NCBI GenBank assembly: GCA_934433135.1
Contig: CAKRZO010000006.1
Coordinates: 94,433-158,432 of the forward strand
DNA length: 64,000 nt
Origin: an uncultured Acetatifactor sp.
GTDB taxonomy: Bacteria > Bacillota > Clostridia > Lachnospirales > Lachnospiraceae
Reading direction: 5' to 3'
Every line of letters starts with the position of its first letter. Within the stretch, counting starts at the first letter, position 1. Below are positions 17,194-25,046 of this stretch, piece after piece. Below the pieces are notes generated by a model, which made no database searches, was not told the origin of the DNA, and saw nothing but the letters and a program-made list of their open reading frames with translations. The position numbers were made by a program, and so were the translations under genes.

Positions 17194-18288
17194 TTATCGG
17201 ACATCCAATGCTCTCTGCAGTTCGGTATTCATCAAAAGGAAGGCTCCTGCCCCGTGCAGGTCATTGGTGGATACCGGACGTTCGCAATAATGCTTATAAT
17301 CTCCCACGCAGGTTCCGATACAGATATTGCCGATCTGAATATCCTCCCCTTCCCAAGTGATGGAGCGGATCACACCTTCGTACCCTCTCTTTGCTTTTTC
17401 CAGATAGCTTTCCGGCAGAAAGCCTTTTCTGACTGCCTTGGCAAGGGCTGCCGCAAACAGGCAGCTGCAGGAATTCTCCAGCCAGTTCCCTTCTTTATCG
17501 CCCTTATCCACTACCTGATACCATCTTCCGTCCTCTGACTGGTACTTGCATACGGCTGTGAGAAGCTCCGTTACCAGTCTCTTTAATTCCGGATACAGCG
17601 GATGGTCTTCCGGAATCAGATCCATTTCATCCAGAATCGCAACCGGAACCCAGCCGATGGATCTTCCCCAGAATTCCGAAGACAATCCTGTCTCTTTATC
17701 CGCCCAGGGCTGGAGCCTTGCTTCATCCCAGGCATGATACCACAGTCCCGTCTTGGGATCTTTTGTTTTTTCTTCCATTAAAAGCGCCTGCTGCGCAGCA
17801 ATGTCAAAATACTTCGGCTCTCCGAAAGCAGCCCCGTACAGAGTGCACAGCGGCCCGCCCATATACAAGCCGTCCAGCCACATCTGCTGCGGGCAGCATT
17901 CCTTATGATAGAAACCGCCTGCCGCATTTTTCGGATAATGATCGATTCTCTCCATCAGGTCTCCGATGGCTTTGCGGTAACAGGATTCGCCGGTTCTTTC
18001 ATAAAGTGGGAAAAGCAGGATTCCCGGCTGCATATCATCCAGTTCTCCCGGATCATACCAGTGAATTCTTCCGTCCTCCTTTGCCACAATGGAATCCACC
18101 CAGGCCTTCATATAGTTAAAATATCTTTCGTCTTTGGTCAAAAGATAAGTCTGGTACACGCCGGACAAAAACACTCCCTGATGATAATGGAAATGGCCGA
18201 CCGGCGGAAGCTTGGGCGCCTCAAATTTGCGCATCATGGTTTCGCATGCGGCTTTGGCATAGTCAATTGGCTGCTTTAACTGCATCAT
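17194..18288 (-). CDS. GH105 unsaturated rhamnogalacturonyl hydrolase (YteR/YesR-like)
   Basis: GH105 enzymes remove the unsaturated uronic acid left at the non-reducing end by pectate or other lyases. The 364 residues form an (alpha/alpha)6 barrel with the family hallmarks VGHFHYHQGVFLSG, CCPQQMWLDGLYMGGP (catalytic Asp139) and EFWGRSIGWVPVAI. There is no signal peptide, so it acts on imported oligosaccharides. It is transcribed divergently from an AraC regulator 179 bases away, its likely activator. GGAGGA precedes the ATG. It complements the uronic-acid and pectin loci further right. Confidence 0.9.
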   Translation of the reverse strand: MMQLKQPIDYAKAACETMMRKFEAPKLPPVGHFHYHQGVFLSGVYQTYLLTKDERYFNYMKAWVDSIVAKEDGRIHWYDPGELDDMQPGILLFPLYERTGESCYRKAIGDLMERIDHYPKNAAGGFYHKECCPQQMWLDGLYMGGPLCTLYGAAFGEPKYFDIAAQQALLMEEKTKDPKTGLWYHAWDEARLQPWADKETGLSSEFWGRSIGWVPVAILDEMDLIPEDHPLYPELKRLVTELLTAVCKYQSEDGRWYQVVDKGDKEGNWLENSCSCLFAAALAKAVRKGFLPESYLEKAKRGYEGVIRSITWEGEDIQIGNICIGTCVGDYKHYCERPVSTNDLHGAGAFLLMNTELQRALDVR

Positions 18289-18467
18289 ACTCGTATCCTC
18301 CTCTGATCCAATTCTTGTGTAGTTGTATTATAACATGTTTTATCTGTGCTTAATATCTATATAATATACCACTTTTATGATATATTCCGACCAGAAAAAT
18401 CATCCGAAAGCTTGCCTTTCAAGAAAAAAAGGACTATAATCTTTCTATCAGAAAGGAGTAAGTACTT

Positions 18468-19319
18468 ATGCCCGATTCCGTCCAGTTTGCCCCGTTTTCT
18501 TCCGATTTCGAAATGGAATATAAGGAATATACCCTGGTGGATCATACCCATCCGCACGTCCACAATGCCGTGGAAATCTATCTGGCTCTCAGCTCGATTC
18601 CCTTTGTTTTGCTGGGTAACCGCATCCTGTCCGTACCGGAAAACACGCTTCTTGTTTTTCCGCCTTACTGTGCCCATCAATTTGTAGGAAAACCGGGGAT
18701 TCTCTACAGGCGTTATGTTATGAACATCAATTCTTCCTGGCTGGATATGCTTCTGGAATATGACAGGCAATATGAATACCTGAAAAGGAATGCCTCTCCT
18801 GCCATTGCTCTTCTGAATCCGGAAAGTGCTGCCTTGCTTTCCTCCCAAATGCATAAACTGATTTTTCCGGAACCGCTCCATGGTTTTGAACGTCTTCAAT
18901 ACTTTCTGGAAACCATGAATCTGACCGATCAGATGATTCGGGAACATGGCAAAAAAGATGATTTTCTTTTCTCTGCAATGTGTACCGGTTCTGCCCAGAA
19001 TGCTGTCAACCAGATGCTTTCCTATATTGCGGAACACCTGGATGAGCCCATTACCATAAAACAGCTTTCCGATTTCTGTTATTTAAGTCCGGATTATCTT
19101 TCCAGGATCTTTAAGCGCTATACGCACACTACCATAGGCAATTATATTGTTCTGCAGAAGACAGCAAAAGCCTGCCGGCTGCTTCAGCAAGGGCATTCCA
19201 TTACCCAGGTGCAGCAGCTGACAGGCTACTCAAGTTATGCTCATTTTTTCCGTACTTTCAAAAAGCAGATGGGAGTGACTCCCGGAGAATACAGGCGCAG
19301 TCCTCACCAGCCCGGATAA
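18468..19319 (+). CDS. AraC family transcriptional regulator
   Basis: The 283-residue protein has an N-terminal cupin-like sensing domain (histidines in DHTHPHVHNAVEIYLAL) and a C-terminal double helix-turn-helix of the AraC/XylS type (ITIKQLSDFCYLSPDYLSRIFKRY, then ITQVQQLTGYSSYAHFFRTFKKQMG). Such regulators switch on sugar-degradation genes on binding a sugar. The divergent GH105 gene is the obvious target. A clear AAAGGAG site precedes the ATG. Confidence 0.92.
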   Translation: MPDSVQFAPFSSDFEMEYKEYTLVDHTHPHVHNAVEIYLALSSIPFVLLGNRILSVPENTLLVFPPYCAHQFVGKPGILYRRYVMNINSSWLDMLLEYDRQYEYLKRNASPAIALLNPESAALLSSQMHKLIFPEPLHGFERLQYFLETMNLTDQMIREHGKKDDFLFSAMCTGSAQNAVNQMLSYIAEHLDEPITIKQLSDFCYLSPDYLSRIFKRYTHTTIGNYIVLQKTAKACRLLQQGHSITQVQQLTGYSSYAHFFRTFKKQMGVTPGEYRRSPHQPG

Positions 19320-19354
19320 GGTAATCGTTCTTTGCAAAGAACCAAAGCTGTTTT

Positions 19355-19795
19355 TCAGATACTGTAATCTATTGTCTCATTTCTTTTCCGGTGTCTTTCC
19401 ACCAAATCCGCAATGGTGATATGATCCACTACCCGATTGATGGCATCATACAATTCCTGCCAGATCCCTAGAGTATCACAGGTATCCGCCCGGGCACATT
19501 CCTGTGCTCTGTCCTCCAGACAGGCAACCGGTGCAAGGCTTCCTTCCGTAAGTCTTAAGATCATGCCTACCGTATATTCCTGAGGATCCCTGGCAATCCG
19601 GTAACCGCCTTGGGCTCCCCGGATGCTTTTTACGTATCCTGCTCTGTTTAATATGGCGATGATCTGCTCCAGATACTTCTCGGAAATCTCCTGTCTGGCG
19701 GCAATGTCCTTGACTTTAGTATATTCTCCTGTATCATGCAGTGCAAGATCCAACATGACCCGCACTGCATATCTTCCTTTTGTGGATATTTTCAT
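19355..19795 (-). CDS. Rrf2 family regulator (CymR/IscR-type)
   Basis: The 146-residue Rrf2 winged-helix protein starts MKISTKGRYAVRVMLDLA, as in CymR and IscR. It keeps three cysteines (Cys92, Cys100, Cys106) where IscR has its cluster-binding Cys92/98/104, with a slightly longer first spacing (C-x7-C-x5-C). CymR usually controls cysteine synthesis by complexing with CysK, whereas IscR senses Fe-S status. The next genes on the same strand are metQ, metI, metN and cysK, which favours a sulfur-regulation role, possibly with an Fe-S or redox sensor. Confidence 0.9.
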   Translation of the reverse strand: MKISTKGRYAVRVMLDLALHDTGEYTKVKDIAARQEISEKYLEQIIAILNRAGYVKSIRGAQGGYRIARDPQEYTVGMILRLTEGSLAPVACLEDRAQECARADTCDTLGIWQELYDAINRVVDHITIADLVERHRKRNETIDYSI

Positions 19796-19825
19796 AACCT
19801 TTTTCTTCTTTGACTCTTAAAGTAC

Positions 19826-19850
19826 GCAACTGTTCAGATGTGCCATTTGT
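19826..19850 (+). repeat. Solo family A end at the metQ stop codon
   Basis: GCAACTGTTCAGATGTGCCATTTG matches the left end of family A (GTAACAGTTCAGATGCGCCATTTG) and touches the stop codon of the opposite-strand metQ gene. No partner end is seen nearby. Confidence 0.6.
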
Positions 19851-20659
19851 TAAAATGCTACAACACTTCCCTGATACTTTTCTTCGATGAACTTCTTGAT
19901 GTCATCGGATTTTAATACTTCTACCAGAGCCTTAATCTTAGGAAGACTTTCATTTCCTTCTTTTACGGCGATTACATTTACATAATTGTCCTTGATGGAA
20001 TCGGAATCACTGGTCTCGCTTGCCACGGCATCCTTCTGTACATCCAGACCTGCCTGCAGAGCGTAGTTGCCGTTCAGTACACCGAAGGATACTTCTCCCA
20101 GCATTCTCGGAATCTGAGCCGCTTCAATTTCAATCAGTTCGATACCGTTGTCCTTGGTCACATCTGCTTTGGTCGCATTGATTCCGGCTCCGTCTGCCAG
20201 CTCGATCAGCCCGTTTTCCGCCAAAAGCATCAAAGCTCTTGCTTCGTTGGTAGGATCGTTGGGAACGGCAATGGTGGTACCTTCACCGGCCTTGGTCAGA
20301 TCGCTTTCTTTTCCGGGATAGATTCCCATGGGTTCATAATGAATACTGCCGGCAATGACCAAATGTGTGCCTTCACCTTCATTAAACTGATTCAAATATA
20401 AAATATGTTGAAAATAGTTGGCATCCATTTCACCGGATTCTACCACATTATTGGGCTGTACATAATCGTCAAATACTTTGATCTCCAGGGTATAGCCCTT
20501 TGCCTCCAGCAGAGGTCTTGCAGCTTCCAGAATTTCTTCATGAGGAACGGCTGTTGCGGCAATCTTAATAACCGTATCATCCTCATTTTTTTTGCCGCAG
20601 CCTGCCAATGCAGTCAGAGCCAATGCCGCGGTCAATGCCAGTGTCAGAATTTTTTTCAT
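19850..20659 (-). CDS. metQ: Methionine ABC transporter substrate-binding lipoprotein
   Basis: MetQ captures D/L-methionine outside the membrane for MetNI. The 269-residue precursor has a lipoprotein signal (MKKILTLALTAALALTALAGC, lipobox LAGC) and the NlpA/MetQ fold, with IAATAVPHEEILEAARPLL and NYFQHILYLNQFN. The ATG at 20659 follows GGAGGA; the longer frame has no ribosome site. It is last in metN-metI-metQ. Confidence 0.94.
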   Translation of the reverse strand: MKKILTLALTAALALTALAGCGKKNEDDTVIKIAATAVPHEEILEAARPLLEAKGYTLEIKVFDDYVQPNNVVESGEMDANYFQHILYLNQFNEGEGTHLVIAGSIHYEPMGIYPGKESDLTKAGEGTTIAVPNDPTNEARALMLLAENGLIELADGAGINATKADVTKDNGIELIEIEAAQIPRMLGEVSFGVLNGNYALQAGLDVQKDAVASETSDSDSIKDNYVNVIAVKEGNESLPKIKALVEVLKSDDIKKFIEEKYQGSVVAF

Positions 20660-20694
20660 AAACTTCTCCTCCTTTGAAAAACAGTTATTTATGG

Positions 20695-21360
20695 TCAACC
20701 TGATATCCGTCTGTCCAGCTTGCGGGCCAGTCTGCTTCCGACTGCCTGCATAATCTGTACCAGGGCTACCAGTAAAACCACCGTAATAATCATAATACCG
20801 GTTTCATAGCGATGATAACCGTAACGGATGGCAATATCGCCTAAGCCTCCTCCGCCGAGTGCACCTGCCATGGCGGAATATCCCAGGATGGTTCCCAGCG
20901 CGATGGTTGCACCGGAAATCAAAGAGGTCTTGGATTCCGCTACCAGTACTTTCCAGATAATTGTCCACAAGCCGGCTCCCATACTCTGGGCGGCTTCCAC
21001 AACACCTTTGTCCACTTCCATCAAAGAGCTTTCCACAAGCCGTGCGATAAACGGTGCGGCAGCCAGCGTCAGTGGCACGATCGTTGCCGTGGAACCGTAG
21101 CTTTTTCCTACAATCAACTTGGTTAAGGGCATTACCAATATCATTAAAATCAGGAACGGAATGCTGCGCATGATATTGACCACAACATCCAGAATTTTAT
21201 AAACAACAGGTCTGGGCTTTAAGCCTTCTTTTGCGGTAATGACAAGAGCAATTCCCGCAGGAAGTCCCAGAACATAAGCAAACAGTGCAGAAGCCAGTGT
21301 CATATATAACGTCGTTACAATCCCTTCTGCCAGGATTTTTATCATTGCCTCACTCAACAT
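20695..21360 (-). CDS. metI: Methionine ABC transporter permease
   Basis: MetI forms the membrane channel of the methionine importer. The 221 residues contain five hydrophobic helices and the EAA-type coupling segment EAAQSMGAGLWTIIWKVLVAES, followed by the conserved GGGGLGD motif. The start overlaps the end of metN by 11 bases, so the two are coupled. Confidence 0.94.
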   Translation of the reverse strand: MLSEAMIKILAEGIVTTLYMTLASALFAYVLGLPAGIALVITAKEGLKPRPVVYKILDVVVNIMRSIPFLILMILVMPLTKLIVGKSYGSTATIVPLTLAAAPFIARLVESSLMEVDKGVVEAAQSMGAGLWTIIWKVLVAESKTSLISGATIALGTILGYSAMAGALGGGGLGDIAIRYGYHRYETGIMIITVVLLVALVQIMQAVGSRLARKLDRRISG

Positions 21361-22360
21361 ATGCTTCCAACTCCTCCACGGTTAATCTTCTGTCTTTCAG
21401 ATAAGCAATCATCTTCTCGGCTACCGCTTCATTTTCCGGCAGCTGAAGTATCATCTGTCCGTGAGCAATCCCTCCGATATCCCGGGTATCCGCCAGCAGA
21501 ATATTGACCGGAGCCTTGCATTCCAGAACCATATTGGCAATCACCGGTTCAAAAGAAGAGTTCTCCGAAAAAACAATACGGATGCAACGCTTTCCCTGCA
21601 TGACTTCACTTCTCTGTCCGTCCATGAATACCAGCTTTTTGGCAGCCTGGGACTTGGGTCTGGAGAAAACCTCCTCCACCGTTCCCGATTCTGCCAGTGT
21701 GCCTGCATCGATAATCGCTACATGAGAGCAGATCTCCTGCACAACCGACATCTGATGGGTGATAATAACAATTGTAATTCCGTATTTTTCATTGATTTCA
21801 CGAAGCAAGGCCAGAATGGATTTTGTTGTAGTAGGATCCAGGGCACTGGTTGCCTCATCACACAGAAGAATCATGGGATTGGTGGCAAGCGCTCTGGCAA
21901 TCGCCACTCTCTGTTTCTGGCCTCCGGAAAGCTGGGACGGATAGGCCTGCGCCTTTTCCTTAAGTCCTACCACTTCCAGAAGTTCCGCCGCCTTTTTAAC
22001 GGCTTCCTTTTTTTTCATACCGATGATTTCCAGCGGAAAACATACATTATCTAAAACGGTTCTTTGCATCAGCAAGTTGAAATGCTGAAAGATCATGGAA
22101 ATACGGGTTCGGATCAGGCGAAGTTCTTTTTCATTTAAGGAAGAAAGATCTTTTCCGTCAATGAGAACCGTACCTGCGGTAGGCCGTTCCAGATAATTCA
22201 GGCACCGAACCAAGGTAGACTTGCCGGCACCACTCATGCCGATAATCCCGTAAATCTCGCCTTTTTGGATATCCAGCGAAATTCCTTTCAGGGCTTCTAC
22301 TGTATTATCCCGTCCCGTAAATGTCTTACTGATGTTCTGCATCTGTATCATAGGCTGCAT
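21350..22360 (-). CDS. metN: Methionine ABC transporter ATP-binding protein
   Basis: MetN powers methionine uptake. The 336 residues have Walker A GMSGAGKST, signature LSGGQKQR and Walker B ILLCDEATSALD, then the C-terminal ACT-like NIL domain (about residue 260 on) that in E. coli MetN binds methionine and inhibits transport. I start at the ATG at 22360 with AGGAG upstream instead of 22420. A promoter lies at 22454-22482. Confidence 0.95.
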   Translation of the reverse strand: MQPMIQMQNISKTFTGRDNTVEALKGISLDIQKGEIYGIIGMSGAGKSTLVRCLNYLERPTAGTVLIDGKDLSSLNEKELRLIRTRISMIFQHFNLLMQRTVLDNVCFPLEIIGMKKKEAVKKAAELLEVVGLKEKAQAYPSQLSGGQKQRVAIARALATNPMILLCDEATSALDPTTTKSILALLREINEKYGITIVIITHQMSVVQEICSHVAIIDAGTLAESGTVEEVFSRPKSQAAKKLVFMDGQRSEVMQGKRCIRIVFSENSSFEPVIANMVLECKAPVNILLADTRDIGGIAHGQMILQLPENEAVAEKMIAYLKDRRLTVEELEAYVE

Positions 22361-22453
22361 TGTACTTTGCTCCTGTCTGCCGTTTTGAAAAATCAGCATG
22401 CCCGGCATGTTCTGTTCCAAATGGCTGAAAACTTGTGGTTCTGATTACTCTGC

Positions 22454-22482
22454 ATTCTACCACATTCCGCCACATTTCTCAA
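22454..22482 (-). promoter_or_regulatory. Promoter of metNIQ
   Basis: On the minus strand -35 TTGAGA (22477-22482) and -10 TAGAAT (22454-22459) are 17 bases apart. I see no S-box riboswitch in the 180-base gap. Confidence 0.7.
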
Positions 22483-22520
22483 GAGGGGAAAACCACAAAA
22501 GCTTTCTGCGTCTTCATCGT

Positions 22521-22541
22521 CGTAACCGTTCAGATGTGTCC
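22521..22541 (+). repeat. Solo family A end abutting the cysK stop
   Basis: CGTAACCGTTCAGATGTGTCC matches the family A left end and finishes one base before the stop codon of the opposite-strand cysK gene. Confidence 0.65.
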
Positions 22542-23474
22542 TTACTGGAACATGGGGGTAGACAGGTAGCGGTCTCCGGAATCGGGAAGCAGAGCAACAA
22601 TGGTCTTTCCTTTATTTTCCGGGCGTTTTGCCAGTTCTGCCGCTGCATACAGCGCTGCTCCGGAGGTAATGCCTACCAGAATTCCTTCCTTATGTGCAAT
22701 TTCTTTTCCTGTCGTAAACGCTTCCTGTGTGGTAACGGTAATAATCTCATCATAAACAGCCGTATCCAGAACCGAAGGAATGAATCCGGCTCCGATTCCC
22801 TGCAATTTGTGAGGTCCGGGTTTGCCTCCGGAAAGTACCGGAGAATCGGCGGGTTCCACTGCCACCACTTTCACATTCGGGTTTTGGGATTTCAGATATG
22901 TGCCGATTCCGGTAATGGTTCCGCCGGTACCTACGCCTGCTACAAAAATGTCCACTTTACCATCGGTATCTTCCCAGATCTCCGGTCCCGTGGTTGCCTG
23001 ATGCGCTGCCGGATTGGCAGGGTTGTCAAACTGCCCTAAAATAACTGCTCCGGGAATGGTGCTCTCCAGTTCTTTCGCTTTGGCAATCGCGCCGCTCATT
23101 CCTTTACTTCCTTCGGTCAGAACCAGTTCTGCACCATAAGCTTTTAAGAGGTTTCTCCGTTCTACACTCATCGTTTCCGGAAGCGTTAAAATCGTGCGGT
23201 ATCCCTTGGAGGCAGCCACGCTTGCCAGCCCGATACCGGTGTTGCCGGAAGTCGGTTCAATAATGACCGATCCTTCTTTTAAAAGCCCTTTCTTCTCGGC
23301 ATCTTCAATCATGGCCAATGCAATTCTGTCCTTGACGCTTCCGGCCGGATTGAGATATTCCAGTTTGGCAAGAAGGTGTACGCCTTCTATTCCATTCGCT
23401 TTACTGTAATTTTCCACCTCAAGCAAGGGAGTGTGACCGATTAACTGTGTAGCCTTTGTATATATCTTTCCCAT
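22542..23474 (-). CDS. cysK: Cysteine synthase A (O-acetylserine sulfhydrylase)
   Basis: CysK makes cysteine from O-acetylserine and sulfide using PLP. The 310-residue sequence has the PLP lysine in NPAGSVKDR (Lys48), the substrate loop TSGNTGIGLA and the phosphate-binding GTGGTITGIG. In Firmicutes CysK also partners CymR-type regulators, and an Rrf2 gene lies three genes downstream. It has a consensus promoter at 23531-23559 and a possible operator dyad at 23496-23512. Confidence 0.97.
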   Translation of the reverse strand: MGKIYTKATQLIGHTPLLEVENYSKANGIEGVHLLAKLEYLNPAGSVKDRIALAMIEDAEKKGLLKEGSVIIEPTSGNTGIGLASVAASKGYRTILTLPETMSVERRNLLKAYGAELVLTEGSKGMSGAIAKAKELESTIPGAVILGQFDNPANPAAHQATTGPEIWEDTDGKVDIFVAGVGTGGTITGIGTYLKSQNPNVKVVAVEPADSPVLSGGKPGPHKLQGIGAGFIPSVLDTAVYDEIITVTTQEAFTTGKEIAHKEGILVGITSGAALYAAAELAKRPENKGKTIVALLPDSGDRYLSTPMFQ

Positions 23475-23495
23475 TTTGTTTTCTCCTTTTATTTT

Positions 23496-23512
23496 CCTAG
23501 TAATTTGATAGG
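23496..23512. promoter_or_regulatory. CCTA-n9-TAGG dyad in the cysK leader, candidate Rrf2 site
   Basis: The dyad CCTAGTAATTTGATAGG lies between the cysK promoter and its ribosome site. Its form recalls AT-rich CymR-type sites, but the assignment is a guess from position. Confidence 0.35.
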
Positions 23513-23530
23513 TTTTATGTGATTGGATTT

Positions 23531-23559
23531 AATATACACCAGTTTCCAGACATTGTCAA
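23531..23559 (-). promoter_or_regulatory. Promoter of cysK
   Basis: On the minus strand a perfect -35 TTGACA (23554-23559) and -10 TATATT (23531-23536) are 17 bases apart, 57 bases before cysK. Confidence 0.8.
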
Positions 23560-23596
23560 TACTATATTTTAATATTGTTACAACAAATTATTACGG

Positions 23597-23625
23597 TTGA
23601 CAAACCCCTTTTCTTTTCTTATGAT
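23597..23625 (+). promoter_or_regulatory. Promoter of the amidohydrolase gene
   Basis: -35 TTGACA (23597-23602) and -10 TATGAT (23620-23625) are 17 bases apart, divergent from the cysK promoter. Confidence 0.8.
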
Positions 23626-23726
23626 GGTATTAAGTTACGTTTCATACGTTTTGCAAGTGGTGCGTGTGAGCGATAACGGTATTCATTCAGGTATTACCAA
23701 ACAAAAGGGAAGGAGATCAACGCAAA

Positions 23727-24884
23727 ATGGAGAAAAGACGGATTTGCATCAAAAACGGTCGGATTCATAACGGAATCGTACCGGAAGTACTGGAAGGGGA
23801 TATCCTGCTTAAGGACGGTAAAATAGAAGCCATCGGGAAGGATTTGCCGGTAGATGAAGCTACGGAGATCCTGGATGTAGAGGGTAAAGAGATTTATCCG
23901 GGATTTGTGGAGGCTCACGGGCACATCGGTCTGGACGGTTACGGAATCGGCTATGAAGGAATGGATTATAATGAATTAAATGATATTGTGACTCCTCACT
24001 TAAGAGGAATTGACGGTGTCAAGCCTATGGATCCGGCTTTTGCAAAGGCTGCTGCCGCAGGTGTTACCTGTGTCTGCGTCGGTCCCGGTTCTGCTAATGT
24101 CCTGGGAGGCACCTTTACCACAATTAAGACGGTGGGAAAAAGAGTCGACAAAATGGTGGTTCGTGACGGTGTAGCCATGAAATGTGCTTTCGGCGAAAAT
24201 CCCAAACGGGTCTACCGGGATAAAAAGGATTCCTCCCGTATGACAACTGCCGCCGTTTTACGGGAAATGCTTTTTAAAGCCAAAGAGTACAATGAGAAAA
24301 AAGAAGCTGCGAAAGATGACCCGTCCAAAAAGCCCGCTTTCGATATGAAGCTGGAAGCGCTCATTCCGGTCATCAAAGGCGAAATTCCTTTAAAGGCTCA
24401 TGCTCATGCTGCCGAGGATATCTTTGCTGCCATCCGCATTGCCAAGGAATTCGGTGTAAAGCTGACGCTGGAACATGTTACGGAGGGACACCTGATTGCA
24501 GAGGATCTGGCAGAAGAGAATTATCCTCTTGCAGTAGGTCCCACCTTAACCAGTGCATCCAAGTTTGAACTTCGCAATAAGAGTTGGACGACACCTGCCG
24601 TTCTTTCGGATGCAGGCTGTCAGGTCTCCATCATTACCGATTCCCCGGTAATCCCTCAGGAATATCTTCCCCTGTGCGCCGGTCTTGCCGTAAAAGCCGG
24701 TATGGATCCTTTTAAAGCTTTACAGGCCATTACCATCAATCCGGCAAAACACGCCGGAATCGCAGACAGAGTCGGTTCCCTGGAAGCAGGTAAGGATGCG
24801 GACCTTGTCATCACAGACGGAAGCCCTTTTGAAGTGTCTACCAATGTCGTGCATGTCTTCATTGACGGGAAACAAATCGTCTGA
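23727..24884 (+). CDS. Metal-dependent amidohydrolase (imidazolonepropionase-related)
   Basis: The 385-residue protein has the amidohydrolase layout: an N-terminal beta-sandwich strand set, metal ligands HGH in VEAHGHIGLDG, HAH in LKAHAHAAED, a later His in LEHVTEGH and the catalytic Asp in IITDSPV, and a C-terminal segment GSLEAGKDADLVI. It has no signal peptide. The family contains adenine, guanine, isoaspartyl and imidazolone hydrolases, and the substrate cannot be fixed here. It is a single-gene transcript. Confidence 0.88.
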   Translation: MEKRRICIKNGRIHNGIVPEVLEGDILLKDGKIEAIGKDLPVDEATEILDVEGKEIYPGFVEAHGHIGLDGYGIGYEGMDYNELNDIVTPHLRGIDGVKPMDPAFAKAAAAGVTCVCVGPGSANVLGGTFTTIKTVGKRVDKMVVRDGVAMKCAFGENPKRVYRDKKDSSRMTTAAVLREMLFKAKEYNEKKEAAKDDPSKKPAFDMKLEALIPVIKGEIPLKAHAHAAEDIFAAIRIAKEFGVKLTLEHVTEGHLIAEDLAEENYPLAVGPTLTSASKFELRNKSWTTPAVLSDAGCQVSIITDSPVIPQEYLPLCAGLAVKAGMDPFKALQAITINPAKHAGIADRVGSLEAGKDADLVITDGSPFEVSTNVVHVFIDGKQIV

Positions 24885-24901
24885 TTACGATATTATAATT
24901 T

Positions 24902-25046
24902 GTAACAGTTCAGATGCGCCATTCATAAAGCTTTTCGCATGCTTCGCAGCTGCTTGTTGCGGCTGCAAGCCGGAATTTTCATAGATTGGCGCTAAGCTCA
25001 AAACATAGAATGCCCAAAGGGCATTCTATGTTTGTCTGAACTGTTA
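24902..25046 (+). repeat. Full-length family A structured repeat
   Basis: The ends GTAACAGTTCAGA and TCTGAACTGTTA are inverted. Arm 1 is closed by GCGCCA (24916-24921) and TGGCGC (24987-24992). A conserved linker GGCGCTAAGCTCAA follows. Arm 2 is a perfect 15-bp stem (25001-25015 with 25019-25033) with a 3-base loop. The element fills the gap between two convergent genes and abuts the stop codon of the HerA-like gene, so it may act as a bidirectional terminator. Confidence 0.9.

Noticed and set aside
22361..22541. SAM or other methionine riboswitch upstream of metN
   Set aside because: The leader after the promoter is only about 90 bases and shows none of the S-box helices.
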